The position numbers and the translations under genes are program-made. Positions 29,481 through 37,795 of a DNA stretch of 64,000 nt are shown piece after piece. The notes below the pieces were generated by a model. The model ran no database searches, was not told the origin of the DNA, and saw nothing but the letters and a program-made list of their open reading frames with translations. Within the stretch, counting starts at the first letter, position 1, and each line of letters opens with the position of its first letter. Location: NCBI RefSeq assembly GCF_011039175.1, contig NZ_JAAKEN010000001.1:124001-188000 (forward strand). Direction: 5' to 3'. The stretch is from Slackia sp. ZJ119. GTDB lineage: Bacteria; Actinomycetota; Coriobacteriia; Coriobacteriales; Eggerthellaceae.

Positions 29481-29556
29481 GGAGCTGACAGAGGGACGGG
29501 GTATTCGTCAGCTCGGCTCGCCGAGCTGACGAATACCCCGTCCCTCTGTCAGCTCC
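29481..29556. repeat. 76-bp perfect palindrome, copy 1
   Basis: Two 37-bp arms are perfectly complementary around a 2-base centre (TC at 29518-29519). The outer 30 bases of each arm are identical to copy 2 at 32627-32702. The inner bases differ, but in a way that keeps pairing. It sits directly after the terminator of the surface-protein gene. It resembles REP-like or other palindromic mobile repeats rather than a simple terminator. Confidence 0.9.
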
Positions 29557-29644
29557 AAATATGGCCGCTTGGCGTATTCTGGCGTATTCGCGTGATTTCA
29601 CCGCCCGACGTTCTGGCATCTTGACGGCAGGTGTGGTACCATCT

Positions 29645-29780
29645 GAATCAAGCGGTGCCCCGGGTCACGGCCGGGCGGCATCCAGTATGTCAGCAGGGCT
29701 CGGTAGGTCGACCAACGCACCGGGCCTTGCATTTACAAAGGATGCAGTTCGTTATCACCTCCCTTCAGCCGTCCCTTCAA
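29645..29780. other. Structured non-coding stretch, possible RNA
   Basis: Two helices can be drawn here. One pairs GGTGCC with GGCATC around an inner CCGG/CCGG pair (about 29655-29684). The other pairs GGCTCGGT with ACCGGGCC (about 29698-29728). A small TGCAT/ATGCA hairpin follows. On the minus strand this is the 3' region of the putative toxin transcript, and it also holds a consensus-like GGAGGTGAT with no start codon after it. I do not recognise an RNA family. Confidence 0.35.
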
Positions 29781-29781
29781 G

Positions 29782-29862
29782 CTACTTGAGCCTGGAGAGA
29801 CGAATCATGGCCAAAACAACCGAGAATATGGCGCAGAGCGCAATAACCGTTTGAGTGTCCAT
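29782..29862 (-). CDS. Putative 26-residue hydrophobic type I toxin
   Basis: This is a very short reading frame on the minus strand with an excellent ribosome-binding site (AGAGGAGG, 8 bases before ATG). The peptide begins MDTQTVIALC, has a hydrophobic core of about 17 residues (TVIALCAIFSVVLAMI) and ends in a basic tail (RLSRLK). Length, single membrane-spanning segment and charged end resemble Fst/Ldr-type toxins of type I toxin-antitoxin systems, whose antitoxin is an antisense RNA. It lies alone between hypE and the surface-protein gene. The downstream region is rich in potential RNA structure. A possible promoter lies at 29923-29952. No antitoxin RNA promoter could be assigned with confidence. 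It could instead be a fortuitous frame or another small membrane peptide. Confidence 0.42.
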   Translation of the reverse strand: MDTQTVIALCAIFSVVLAMIRLSRLK

Positions 29863-29922
29863 GACGAGCACCTCCTCTCGGAGATGCCACCCGGGCGTGG
29901 CGACGAAGCACCGCTCCCTCAT

Positions 29923-29952
29923 ACTACCGCAAACGTATCAAAAAGGTAAAGG
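29923..29952 (-). promoter_or_regulatory. Possible promoter for the putative toxin
   Basis: On the minus strand, TTTACC and TAGTAT are spaced 18 bases apart. They lie about 60 bases upstream of the 26-residue frame and downstream of the hypE terminator. The -35 match is only moderate. Confidence 0.35.
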
Positions 29953-29988
29953 GAAACGCTGGCGCGTGCGCAACCCTTCTGTTGCAAA

Positions 29989-30022
29989 ACGAGGCCGGAC
30001 ACGAATTCGTGCCCGGCCTCGT
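29989..30022 (-). terminator. Terminator of hypE
   Basis: A near-perfect 34-base palindrome (ACGAGGCCGG arms, with CACGAA/TTCGTG inside) begins 28 bases after the hypE stop codon. On the minus strand it is followed by TTTTG. Confidence 0.75.
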
Positions 30023-30050
30023 GGCGTCTGGCTTTGTTTCGGCTTGCCTG

Positions 30051-31073
30051 CTAGCAGATGCGCGGCAGCTGTTCGCCGACGAGCATGTCCAAGAAGCGCG
30101 TGCTGCCGAGCGCCGTGCGCAGCATCACTTTCGGGCCGCGGTCGGCTCGGGCGGCGCTCACCTCTCCGATCAGGGCCGCGTCGCGTCCGTAGGGGTTCGC
30201 ACGCATGGCGGCCAGCGCTGCTTCGGCCTGGTCGGCGGCCACGACGCACACCATCTTCCCCTCGTTGGCCACCTGCAGCACGTCGTAGCCCAGCATGTCG
30301 CAGGCGCCCTGCACGGCCGGTTTCACGGGCACGTCGGTCTCTTCCACCGTGATGTCGACGCCCGCCTGTTCGGCCAGCTCGTTGAGCGTGGACGCCAGCC
30401 CCCCGCGCGTGGGGTCGCGGAAGCAGCGCACGTTCGGCGCCGCGGCCAGCACGTCGGCGATCAGGCGGTTCAGCGGCGCTGCGTCTGATTCCAAGGGGGA
30501 CGTGAACGACAACGACTCGCGGCAGCTCATGATGGTGATGCCGTGGTCGCCCAACGTGCCGCTGACCAGCACTTTGTCGCCCGGTTGGATGAACTGCCCG
30601 CCCAGGCGCACGCCGGGGGGCACCACGCCTGCTCCCGAGGTGTTGATGAACACGCCGTCGCCGTGCCCGCGGTTCACCACCTTCGTGTCGCCCGTGACGA
30701 TCCTGACGCCCGCCTCATTCGCCGCTTCGGCCATCGACGTGCAGATGCGGCGCAGGTCGTCCATGGGAAAGCCCTCTTCCAGGATGAAGCCGCAGCTCAG
30801 GTACTGGGGGACGGCACCGCTGGTGGCGACGTCGTTCACGGTGCCGCACACGGCCAGCCGCCCGATGTCGCCGCCGGGGAAGAAGTGCGGCGTCACGACG
30901 AAGCTGTCGGTCGAAAACGCGAGCGACCCGCCGCCCGCGTCCAGCGGCAGCACGGCGGCGTCGTTGCCTTCGCGCAGCTCGTCGCCGCCGTACGCGTCGA
31001 AAAACACCTCATCGATGATGCGTTTCATCATCGATCCGCCCGACCCGTGTCCGAGCATCACCGTTTCATCCAT
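30051..31073 (-). CDS. hypE: Hydrogenase expression/formation protein HypE
   Basis: 340 residues. HypE accepts a carbamoyl group from HypF on its C-terminal cysteine and dehydrates it with ATP to a thiocyanate, the donor of the cyanide ligands of NiFe hydrogenases. The N-terminal HGSGG motif, the EGNDAAVL and FSTDSFVVTP segments, GDTKVV and the invariant C-terminal PRIC are all present, so the protein looks complete and active. ATG at 31073 is preceded by AAAGGA at good spacing. An in-frame start 45 bases upstream exists but lacks comparable support. nikR lies upstream on the same strand, separated by 277 bases of degenerate repeat, which links the gene to nickel metabolism. The other hyp genes and the hydrogenase are not in the window. 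Confidence 0.95.
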   Translation of the reverse strand: MDETVMLGHGSGGSMMKRIIDEVFFDAYGGDELREGNDAAVLPLDAGGGSLAFSTDSFVVTPHFFPGGDIGRLAVCGTVNDVATSGAVPQYLSCGFILEEGFPMDDLRRICTSMAEAANEAGVRIVTGDTKVVNRGHGDGVFINTSGAGVVPPGVRLGGQFIQPGDKVLVSGTLGDHGITIMSCRESLSFTSPLESDAAPLNRLIADVLAAAPNVRCFRDPTRGGLASTLNELAEQAGVDITVEETDVPVKPAVQGACDMLGYDVLQVANEGKMVCVVAADQAEAALAAMRANPYGRDAALIGEVSAARADRGPKVMLRTALGSTRFLDMLVGEQLPRIC

Positions 31074-31138
31074 AGAGGTTCCTTTCGTTGCATGTCGATC
31101 CTGCGAACGGGGGTGCACCGTCCGGCGGTTCGCCCGAT

Positions 31139-31310
31139 GGAGGCGCTGGCCGCCGTTTGACTCCAGTCGCCGCGCTTCTGCCGGAGGCGTTGGCCGAAAC
31201 GCCGCTCGACCCTGCTTGCGCTGCGATTTCTGCGCGCCGCCCGCTTCGGCCGGAGGTGCTGGCCGCTCCGCCGCTGGACTCCGGCCGACGGAAGTGCTGC
31301 CGCGGCTCGA
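31139..31310. repeat. Degenerate GC-rich direct repeats between nikR and hypE
   Basis: Four imperfect copies of a GGAGGYGYTGGCCG core, each followed by a CGCCGCT-GACYCC-like end, start near 31139, 31183, 31252 and 31290. No gene is seen in this 277-base gap. Confidence 0.5.
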
Positions 31311-31350
31311 CCCCGGCCGTGCAGGGCGTCCTGTCTCCGCGCAGCGCTGC

Positions 31351-31773
31351 TTAGATGCTCACGCCGGTCGTCGTCACGACCAAGCGGCCGTTCTTCACGC
31401 CCTTCGTTCCCAGTATCAGGTTCGCAATCAGTTGCACCGTTTCCGTGTCGCCGCGCAGCACGATCACTTCCAAGCAGGCGTGCGCGTCGACATGCACGTG
31501 CATCGTCGACACGATGTTTTCGAAGTAGTCGTGCTGGATGGAGTGCAGCTTTTCCTGCAAGTCGCTCGCGTGGTGGTCGTACACGATGGTCAGCGTGCCC
31601 ATCACCTCGGCGCCGGGCTGTGCGCACTCGTCTTCGACCAGCGCCTCGCGCACCAGGTCGCGCACGACTTCGCTGCGGTTTTTCGCCAGCCCGCGCCGCG
31701 CGACCAGCTGGTCGAACCGAATCAGCAGGTCTTCGGGCATGGCGACCGAAAACCGCATGAGGCTGTTCTTCAT
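31351..31773 (-). CDS. nikR: Nickel-responsive transcriptional regulator NikR
   Basis: 140 residues. The N-terminal ribbon-helix-helix DNA-binding domain (RFSVAMPEDLLIRFDQLV, then NRSEVVRDLVREAL) is followed by an ACT-like nickel-binding domain. The high-affinity nickel ligands known from E. coli NikR are recognisable: His in the SIQHDY segment, two His in MHVHVD and Cys in HACLEV. The protein should repress nickel uptake or nickel-enzyme genes when nickel is abundant. It lies 18 bases after a small unknown gene and upstream of hypE on the same strand, so it may regulate this group. Confidence 0.95.
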   Translation of the reverse strand: MKNSLMRFSVAMPEDLLIRFDQLVARRGLAKNRSEVVRDLVREALVEDECAQPGAEVMGTLTIVYDHHASDLQEKLHSIQHDYFENIVSTMHVHVDAHACLEVIVLRGDTETVQLIANLILGTKGVKNGRLVVTTTGVSI

Positions 31774-31791
31774 GCTGCGGTCCGCCTTGTG

Positions 31792-32046
31792 CTAGACGAG
31801 GTTGACCGTGACGGCGCTCGCCTCGCGCGCGTCGTCTTCCAGCGCGTCTTTCGCCTCGTCGAGCAGGGCTCGCACGTCGTCGAGCAGGGCCTGGGCCGCA
31901 TGCAGCTTCTCGCACACGGTGGGGAATCCCGCGTCGCCTGCCTGATGTCCCAGCGTGTGGGCCCAGCGACGCTCGAGTTTCACGTGATCGTCGATCTGTT
32001 CGATCATCGTTTCAAACTGGCCGGTGTTGATGCCGTTGGTGCACAT
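31792..32046 (-). CDS. Small helical protein encoded ahead of nikR
   Basis: 84 residues, not recognised. The start MCTNGINTGQ is chosen because AAAGGA lies 7 bases upstream; longer in-frame starts lack this. The protein is predicted almost fully helical: an acidic C-terminal helix rich in Ala, Asp and Glu (LLDDVRALLDEAKDALEDDA) follows a central segment with several His residues (DDHVKLERRWAHTLGHQ) and a Cys in PTVCEKLH. A second Cys is residue 2. Such residues could bind a metal, but no known motif is complete. It ends 18 bases before nikR and is probably cotranscribed with it, so a role in nickel handling is a reasonable guess only. Confidence 0.7.
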   Translation of the reverse strand: MCTNGINTGQFETMIEQIDDHVKLERRWAHTLGHQAGDAGFPTVCEKLHAAQALLDDVRALLDEAKDALEDDAREASAVTVNLV

Positions 32047-32145
32047 GGGCTGTCCTTTCGCTGTTGGCCGATCCGCGCCGCGTTTCTCGCGATCATTCGA
32101 TACCATTGGTTATAAGGCGGCATCCGACCATTTGCAAGAGAGCGT

Positions 32146-32619
32146 GTGAAAAAAGCGATGAGTGGTAACATGTACAGCGTGCCTCTCGACGAGGCGTGGA
32201 AAACGTTCGCGGCGCACCTCGACGGGGCGCGTGCGGGCGTGTTTTTGGTGGTCAGCAAGGCGGCGGCAGGCGACGGCGTGCGTGCGGCGCTGACGGCGAC
32301 GGCGCGGTCGCTCGACTACGGCGACGCCGGCGCGACGTTTGTGCGCATAGAGGCCGAAGACGGCGCAAAGCTGGACGCGAAGGCGCTGTTTTCCCTGGTG
32401 GAAGGCATCGATCCGCTCGTCGTCGTCGCGGCGGACGGCGCAAGCGCGGCGCTTCTGGGAAAGACGTACCGCACCGACGTCGTGCTCGAGCGCTCCGGCC
32501 GCCTGTTCGGCCGTCCGCTGGCCGCTTTCGCCGATTTCGAGGCCTGCCTCGCAGACCAGGCCGCCAAGCAGCGGGCCTGGCACGTGCTGAAATCGCTGCC
32601 GAAGTACACCGGGAAGTAG
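32146..32619 (+). CDS. Hypothetical protein, divergent from the nikR group
   Basis: 157 residues if the GTG at 32146 is used; an ATG at 32158 (MSGNMYSV) is an alternative and the choice is uncertain. I do not recognise a family. The protein has alternating beta and alpha character (VFLVVSKAA, ATFVRIEAEDG, DPLVVVAADG), no membrane segment and no signal peptide, so it is probably a soluble cytoplasmic alpha/beta protein. It is transcribed away from the nikR-hypE group with about 100 bases between. A 76-bp palindrome begins 8 bases after its stop codon and may serve as its terminator. Confidence 0.72.
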   Translation: MKKAMSGNMYSVPLDEAWKTFAAHLDGARAGVFLVVSKAAAGDGVRAALTATARSLDYGDAGATFVRIEAEDGAKLDAKALFSLVEGIDPLVVVAADGASAALLGKTYRTDVVLERSGRLFGRPLAAFADFEACLADQAAKQRAWHVLKSLPKYTGK

Positions 32620-32626
32620 GGGCGGG

Positions 32627-32702
32627 GGAGCTGACAGAGGGACGGGGTATTCGTCAGGCCGGCGAGCCGGCCTGACGAATACCCCGTCCCTCTGTCAGCT
32701 CC
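32627..32702. repeat. 76-bp perfect palindrome, copy 2
   Basis: Two 37-bp arms are perfectly complementary around GA at 32664-32665. The outer 30 bases match copy 1 at 29481-29556. Compared with copy 1, two inner positions changed in both arms together, so base pairing is kept. A partial copy of the right end (CTCTGTCAGCTCC) follows at 32705-32717. Confidence 0.9.
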
Positions 32703-32816
32703 CTCTCTGTCAGCTCCCGCCCCCGTCCGGCGTGCGACCTGCGCCGCCTTGCCTTCGCTCCACCCGCTGCGCTTACTGACGTTTTCCGCCGTCCCTTGGA
32801 AAAACGCGTACAGCCC

Positions 32817-32844
32817 TTGCATAACCACCAAAGTTTGGTATCTT
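32817..32844 (+). promoter_or_regulatory. Promoter of the ferredoxin gene
   Basis: TTGCAT and TATCTT are separated by 16 bases and lie about 65 bases upstream of the ferredoxin start codon. Confidence 0.6.
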
Positions 32845-32909
32845 GCCCACAGAAGGTTACGGAGTTGCCAACCTGCCAAGTAAGAGTTGCTATCGAGAAG
32901 GAGCTGACC

Positions 32910-33098
32910 ATGTCCCATCCCGTAATTGAAACTGACGAGTGCATCGGCTGCGGCATCTGCGTGGACGCTTGCCCGCAAGAGGTCCTCGAGGTCGTCGGCG
33001 GCGTGGCGGACGTCGTGAACGAGGACAGCTGCATCGCGTGTGGCGACTGCGTCGAGGAATGCCCCATGGGCGCCATTCCGGAAGTCGTCGAAGAGTAA
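32910..33098 (+). CDS. 2[4Fe-4S] ferredoxin
   Basis: 62 residues, the usual length of clostridial-type ferredoxins. Two CxxCxxCxxxCP motifs (CIGCGICVDACP and CIACGDCVEECP) each bind a [4Fe-4S] cluster by the standard cross-over arrangement. The protein carries low-potential electrons in the cytoplasm, for example for hydrogenase, 2-oxoacid oxidoreductases or 2-hydroxyacyl-CoA dehydratase activases; the last two dehydratase-related families are encoded further right. The ATG is preceded by GAAGGAG. The frame is open further upstream, but that extension has no ferredoxin character. A promoter lies upstream and a terminator directly downstream, so it is monocistronic. Confidence 0.97.
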   Translation: MSHPVIETDECIGCGICVDACPQEVLEVVGGVADVVNEDSCIACGDCVEECPMGAIPEVVEE

Positions 33099-33125
33099 CG
33101 TTCCCCACCTTTATAAAGGTACGCG

Positions 33126-33162
33126 AAAGCGGCACCAGGCCCAGCGCCCGGCGCCGCTTTTT
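33126..33162 (+). terminator. Terminator of the ferredoxin gene
   Basis: The arms AAAGCGGC and GCCGCTTT are followed by TT, 28 bases after the stop codon. Confidence 0.75.
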
Positions 33163-33233
33163 CATGTCCAAAGACGTGCGAGCGGGGAAGCGGCAGGGGA
33201 GCGGGAAGGCAGGGTCGGGCGGGGAAGCGGCGA

Positions 33234-33316
33234 GCTGCCCGGGCGAGCTGCCCGGCCCGACGTGCCGCTTGGCCCGGGCCGGCTGCCCGGGCGAGCTGCC
33301 CGGTCCGACGTGCCGC
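33234..33316. repeat. Two 35-bp direct repeats, period 48
   Basis: Copies at 33234-33268 and 33282-33316 differ at a single base. They lie in the gap between the convergent ferredoxin and permease genes, where no gene is seen. Confidence 0.8.
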
Positions 33317-33331
33317 CGCGCCTTGCCGGCC

Positions 33332-34741
33332 CTACAAAAGGCACGCCATCAGTTGGCAGAAGGCAACGAGCGCTCCGAAGAAAGCGGCGTTCATGAGGGC
33401 GAACAGGCGCAGGAAGCGGCCCATGGAGCAGCTGGGGTCCGCCTGCAGCGCACGCGTCTTGTGGGCCACGGCGTAGCAGCGAATGGCGATGAGGCTTGCG
33501 AGCGACCCCACGAACGTGCCGGCCCCGCCGACGTTCACGCCGACAAGCAGCGGCGCCCAGTCGCTGGTGAAGTGCGAAAGCAGCACGGCCGCAGGAACGT
33601 TGCTGATCACCTGGCTCGTGCCGGCGGACACGAGCAGCCCCCAGTCGTCCATGAGCGGCCCGAGGGCCTGCCCCAAGGCCGGCACGCGGGCCATGTTGCC
33701 CGCGAACACGAAGAAGCACAGAAACGTCGCGAGCAGTCCCCAGTCGACGCTTGCCAGGGCCCGCCGATCGAGGCACGCCAAAACGGCCGCCACGCCCAGA
33801 GCCGCCGCCCCCGCCGGCACGATGCGAAACACTGCCAGCAGCGCAAGCGCGAACAGCCCGCAGCACGCCGCCAGCCGGCGCCGGTCCAGGGGCGCACGCG
33901 CCGGGGCGGCCGTAGCGGCGCGTGCGGGGCTCTCGCCTTCCGCCCCGCCTTCCGCCCCGGTGCGCGGCTTTTGCGCCGCCGCCCAGGTCACCGCCACAAT
34001 CCCTCCCGTGGCAAGCAGAAACGGCGGCAGCATGGTGCGGACGAATTCGCCGACCCCGAGGTGAAAGTACGTGAACAGGTACAGGTTTTGCGGGTTGCCG
34101 AACGGCGTGATCATGCCGCACAAGTTGGCCGCCAAGGCCTGCAGCGCGAACACGGGGGGCACCAGGCGCGTCTGCCGTGCTCCCACAAGCGTCGTCGCCG
34201 CGAGCGGCAGCATGATGATGAGCGCCACGTCGTTGGTGAACAGCATGGAAAAAGCGGCCGTGACCAGCACGAGCATAAGCGCGAGAGAACGCGGTCCGGC
34301 CACGTGTCCGATGATGGCGCGGGCGGCCCGGTCGATGGCTCCCATGCGGCGCAAGGCGTTGGTGACGGCCAGGACGCAGAACAGGCATCCGATGGTCTTC
34401 CAGTCGAAATAACCCAGGTAGGCGGCGTCCGGGGGCACTGCCGCCATGGAAGCGAGCGCCGCCAGAAGCGCCGCCGCCGTCAGCCAATGCTCGCGTACCG
34501 CGCGTGCCGCCCAGCGCATCGGCGAGTGCAGCCCCGCCTGCGAGGCGCCCCCGCTCCTGCCGCCGTCGCATGCTGCCGGGTTCGTGTTCCTGCCGCCGCG
34601 CGAGCCGCTGCCGGCCGCCGGCTCCCTGCTCCTGCCGCCGTGCGAGCTTCGAGCGGCGCTCTCGCCCCTGCCATCGTGCGAGGCCGGGCCTGCGTCCCTG
34701 CTGCTGCGTCGGTCGGTTGTGTTCCATGCGTCGTGTGCCAT
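33332..34741 (-). CDS. SLC13/ArsB-like anion permease with disordered N-terminus
   Basis: 469 residues. About eleven hydrophobic segments follow an N-terminal tail of about 75 residues rich in Ser, Arg and Gly. The two signature loops of the ion-transporter superfamily are visible in inverted-repeat positions: FTNDVALIIMLPLA in the first half and QVISNVPAAVLLSHF in the second. A GMITPFGNPQNLY segment also matches SLC13/ArsB/NhaD-type carriers. The substrate (arsenite, dicarboxylate, sodium/proton or other) cannot be set from sequence. The start at 34741 is supported by TACAAT placed six bases before the ATG, which would give a leaderless transcript. The N-terminal tail is encoded by degenerate tandem repeats, so the true start could be as late as 34519 (MRWAARAV). 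Confidence 0.75.
   Translation of the reverse strand: MAHDAWNTTDRRSSRDAGPASHDGRGESAARSSHGGRSREPAAGSGSRGGRNTNPAACDGGRSGGASQAGLHSPMRWAARAVREHWLTAAALLAALASMAAVPPDAAYLGYFDWKTIGCLFCVLAVTNALRRMGAIDRAARAIIGHVAGPRSLALMLVLVTAAFSMLFTNDVALIIMLPLAATTLVGARQTRLVPPVFALQALAANLCGMITPFGNPQNLYLFTYFHLGVGEFVRTMLPPFLLATGGIVAVTWAAAQKPRTGAEGGAEGESPARAATAAPARAPLDRRRLAACCGLFALALLAVFRIVPAGAAALGVAAVLACLDRRALASVDWGLLATFLCFFVFAGNMARVPALGQALGPLMDDWGLLVSAGTSQVISNVPAAVLLSHFTSDWAPLLVGVNVGGAGTFVGSLASLIAIRCYAVAHKTRALQADPSCSMGRFLRLFALMNAAFFGALVAFCQLMACLL
34535..34735. repeat. Degenerate ~36-bp repeats in the permease N-terminal coding region
   Basis: About five imperfect copies of a CTCCTGCCGCCGYGCGAG core lie in tandem and encode the Ser/Arg/Gly-rich tail of the permease. 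Confidence 0.5.
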
Positions 34742-34853
34742 GCGGGCATTGTACCCCGTCGCGCAGAAGTCCGCCCGGCGCGATTCGCTGCGGCGCTTCG
34801 GGCGACCGCGCAGCGGCAAACTCCATGTGCTGCGTTCGTCCTTCCACCTGCTT

Positions 34854-34869
34854 TAGAACATTCGTTCTA
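34854..34869. promoter_or_regulatory. Perfect dyad resembling a LexA/DinR box
   Basis: TAGAAC-N4-GTTCTA contains GAAC-N4-GTTC, the core of Gram-positive SOS boxes. It lies in the 362-base gap between the divergent permease and dnaK genes. Apart from this and the dnaK control region, nothing else is seen in that gap. Confidence 0.35.
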
Positions 34870-35022
34870 CACAAATCCTCCACATGCCCGCCCGCGGCGA
34901 CGCGGGAACCCCCGAGACAGAAACGGGCCTTTGACCAGCGCGTAACGCTTCTTGCATCCTCGCGCCACCCCTCCTTTTGGTTGATACAGTAGTGACTGCT
35001 CAGAATTTTTAAGCATGGATCG

Positions 35023-35060
35023 CTATATAACTTGACAATACCTGACTCAGGTTATATAGT
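35023..35060 (+). promoter_or_regulatory. dnaK promoter with overlapping HAIR operator for HspR
   Basis: A near-consensus promoter, TTGACA (35032-35037), 17 bases, TATAGT (35055-35060), overlaps CTTGACA-N7-ACTCAGG (35031-35051). The latter is a close match to the HAIR consensus CTTGAGT-N7-ACTCAAG bound by HspR. The HAIR is itself flanked by CTATATAAC and GTTATATAG, giving a 37-bp dyad. hspR is the fourth gene of this operon, so negative autoregulation is expected. Confidence 0.88.
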
Positions 35061-35088
35061 GCACCCAAGCAAATGAGACCTGCAATGA

Positions 35089-37008
<1,920 letters not shown>

Positions 37009-37013
37009 CGCCC

Positions 37014-37700
37014 ATGACGCCGAGCAAGCCCACCCAGGAACGCACGGCATCCGGCGCGTCTTCCGCCGACGAAGCGCAGCAGGCTGGCGCCGCCCAGCCT
37101 GCGGGCGCAGACGCAGCCGACGCGACCGCCGAAGCCGTCGTGATCGACGCCGAGCCGAGCGAAGCCGAAGAGGCCGACGCCGAGCCTTCGGCCGAAGAGG
37201 CCGCCGCGAAAGCGATCGAGGACCTTCGCGCTGAAAAGCAGGCTTGGGAAGACCGCTACCTGCGGCTTCATGCGGAATGGGACACCTACCGCCGCCGCAC
37301 CGCCGAGCAGCGCGAAGCCGAAAAGGCCCGCGCCACCGAAAAGCTCGTGACCGACCTCATCCCGGTCATCGACGACTTCGAGCGCACGATCGCCTATGCC
37401 GACGAGCACGGCGAACAAGGCCTGCTCGACGGCGTGAAGGCCGTGTACTCGAAGCTGGGAAGCGTGCTGGAGCGCAGCGGCGTCGTGGTGCTGAACCCCG
37501 TGAACGAGCCGTTCAACGCGCTGGACGCCCAGGCCGTCGCCACGGTGGAAGACAGTTCCGCCTACGACGAGACCGTCCGCGACGTGTACCAAAAAGGGTA
37601 CAAGATGGGCATGAAGGTGCTCAGGCCCGCCATGGTCACCGTGACCTGCGGCGGTCCGAAGCGCGAGCCAGCGCCCGCCGAAGACGCAGACCAAAAATAG
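37014..37700 (+). CDS. grpE: Nucleotide exchange factor GrpE
   Basis: 228 residues. A disordered Ala/Glu-rich N-terminal tail of about 70 residues precedes the long coiled-coil dimerisation helix and the C-terminal beta wing. The conserved core is clear: DRYLRLHAEWDTYRRRT, then LIPVIDDFERTI, NPVNEPFNALDAQAV and GYKMGMKVLRPAMVTV. GrpE releases ADP from DnaK. It starts 5 bases after dnaK. A strong hairpin (37711-37741) follows its stop codon and may lower expression of the downstream dnaJ, hspR and clpB genes. Confidence 0.97.
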   Translation: MTPSKPTQERTASGASSADEAQQAGAAQPAGADAADATAEAVVIDAEPSEAEEADAEPSAEEAAAKAIEDLRAEKQAWEDRYLRLHAEWDTYRRRTAEQREAEKARATEKLVTDLIPVIDDFERTIAYADEHGEQGLLDGVKAVYSKLGSVLERSGVVVLNPVNEPFNALDAQAVATVEDSSAYDETVRDVYQKGYKMGMKVLRPAMVTVTCGGPKREPAPAEDADQK

Positions 37701-37710
37701 CATGACGCGA

Positions 37711-37741
37711 CAAAGGCGGGCTGGCAAAAGGCCCGCCTTTG
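37711..37741 (+). terminator. Hairpin between grpE and dnaJ, possible attenuator
   Basis: Perfect 11-bp arms (CAAAGGCGGGC with its complement) enclose a 9-base loop. It is placed within the operon, 10 bases after the grpE stop. No T-run follows, so partial termination or RNA processing is more likely than a full stop. Confidence 0.6.
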
Positions 37742-37795
37742 TCTCACAAGCCTGACCAAACACATCATCATTAAAAGCAAGGAGGTGGAGCGTCC

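Noticed and set aside
29640-29780. Small SRP RNA, 6S RNA or tRNA
   Set aside because: The SRP apical signature, the 6S central bubble and a tRNA cloverleaf could not be found, and the promoter is not convincing. It is kept only as a possible structured stretch.
29807-29854. 15-residue plus-strand peptide MAKTTENMAQSAITV with a GGAGAG upstream
   Set aside because: It is exactly antisense to the putative toxin frame, polar and without features. The minus-strand frame has the better start signal and a meaningful hydrophobic pattern.
31058-31915. A 285-codon minus-strand frame overlapping nikR
   Set aside because: It is rich in Arg, Ala and Gly with no domain character, and nikR in the other frame has all its functional residues.
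35032-35060. CIRCE element at dnaK
   Set aside because: The dnaK promoter lacks TTAGCACTC-type half-sites; the dyad there fits HAIR instead.
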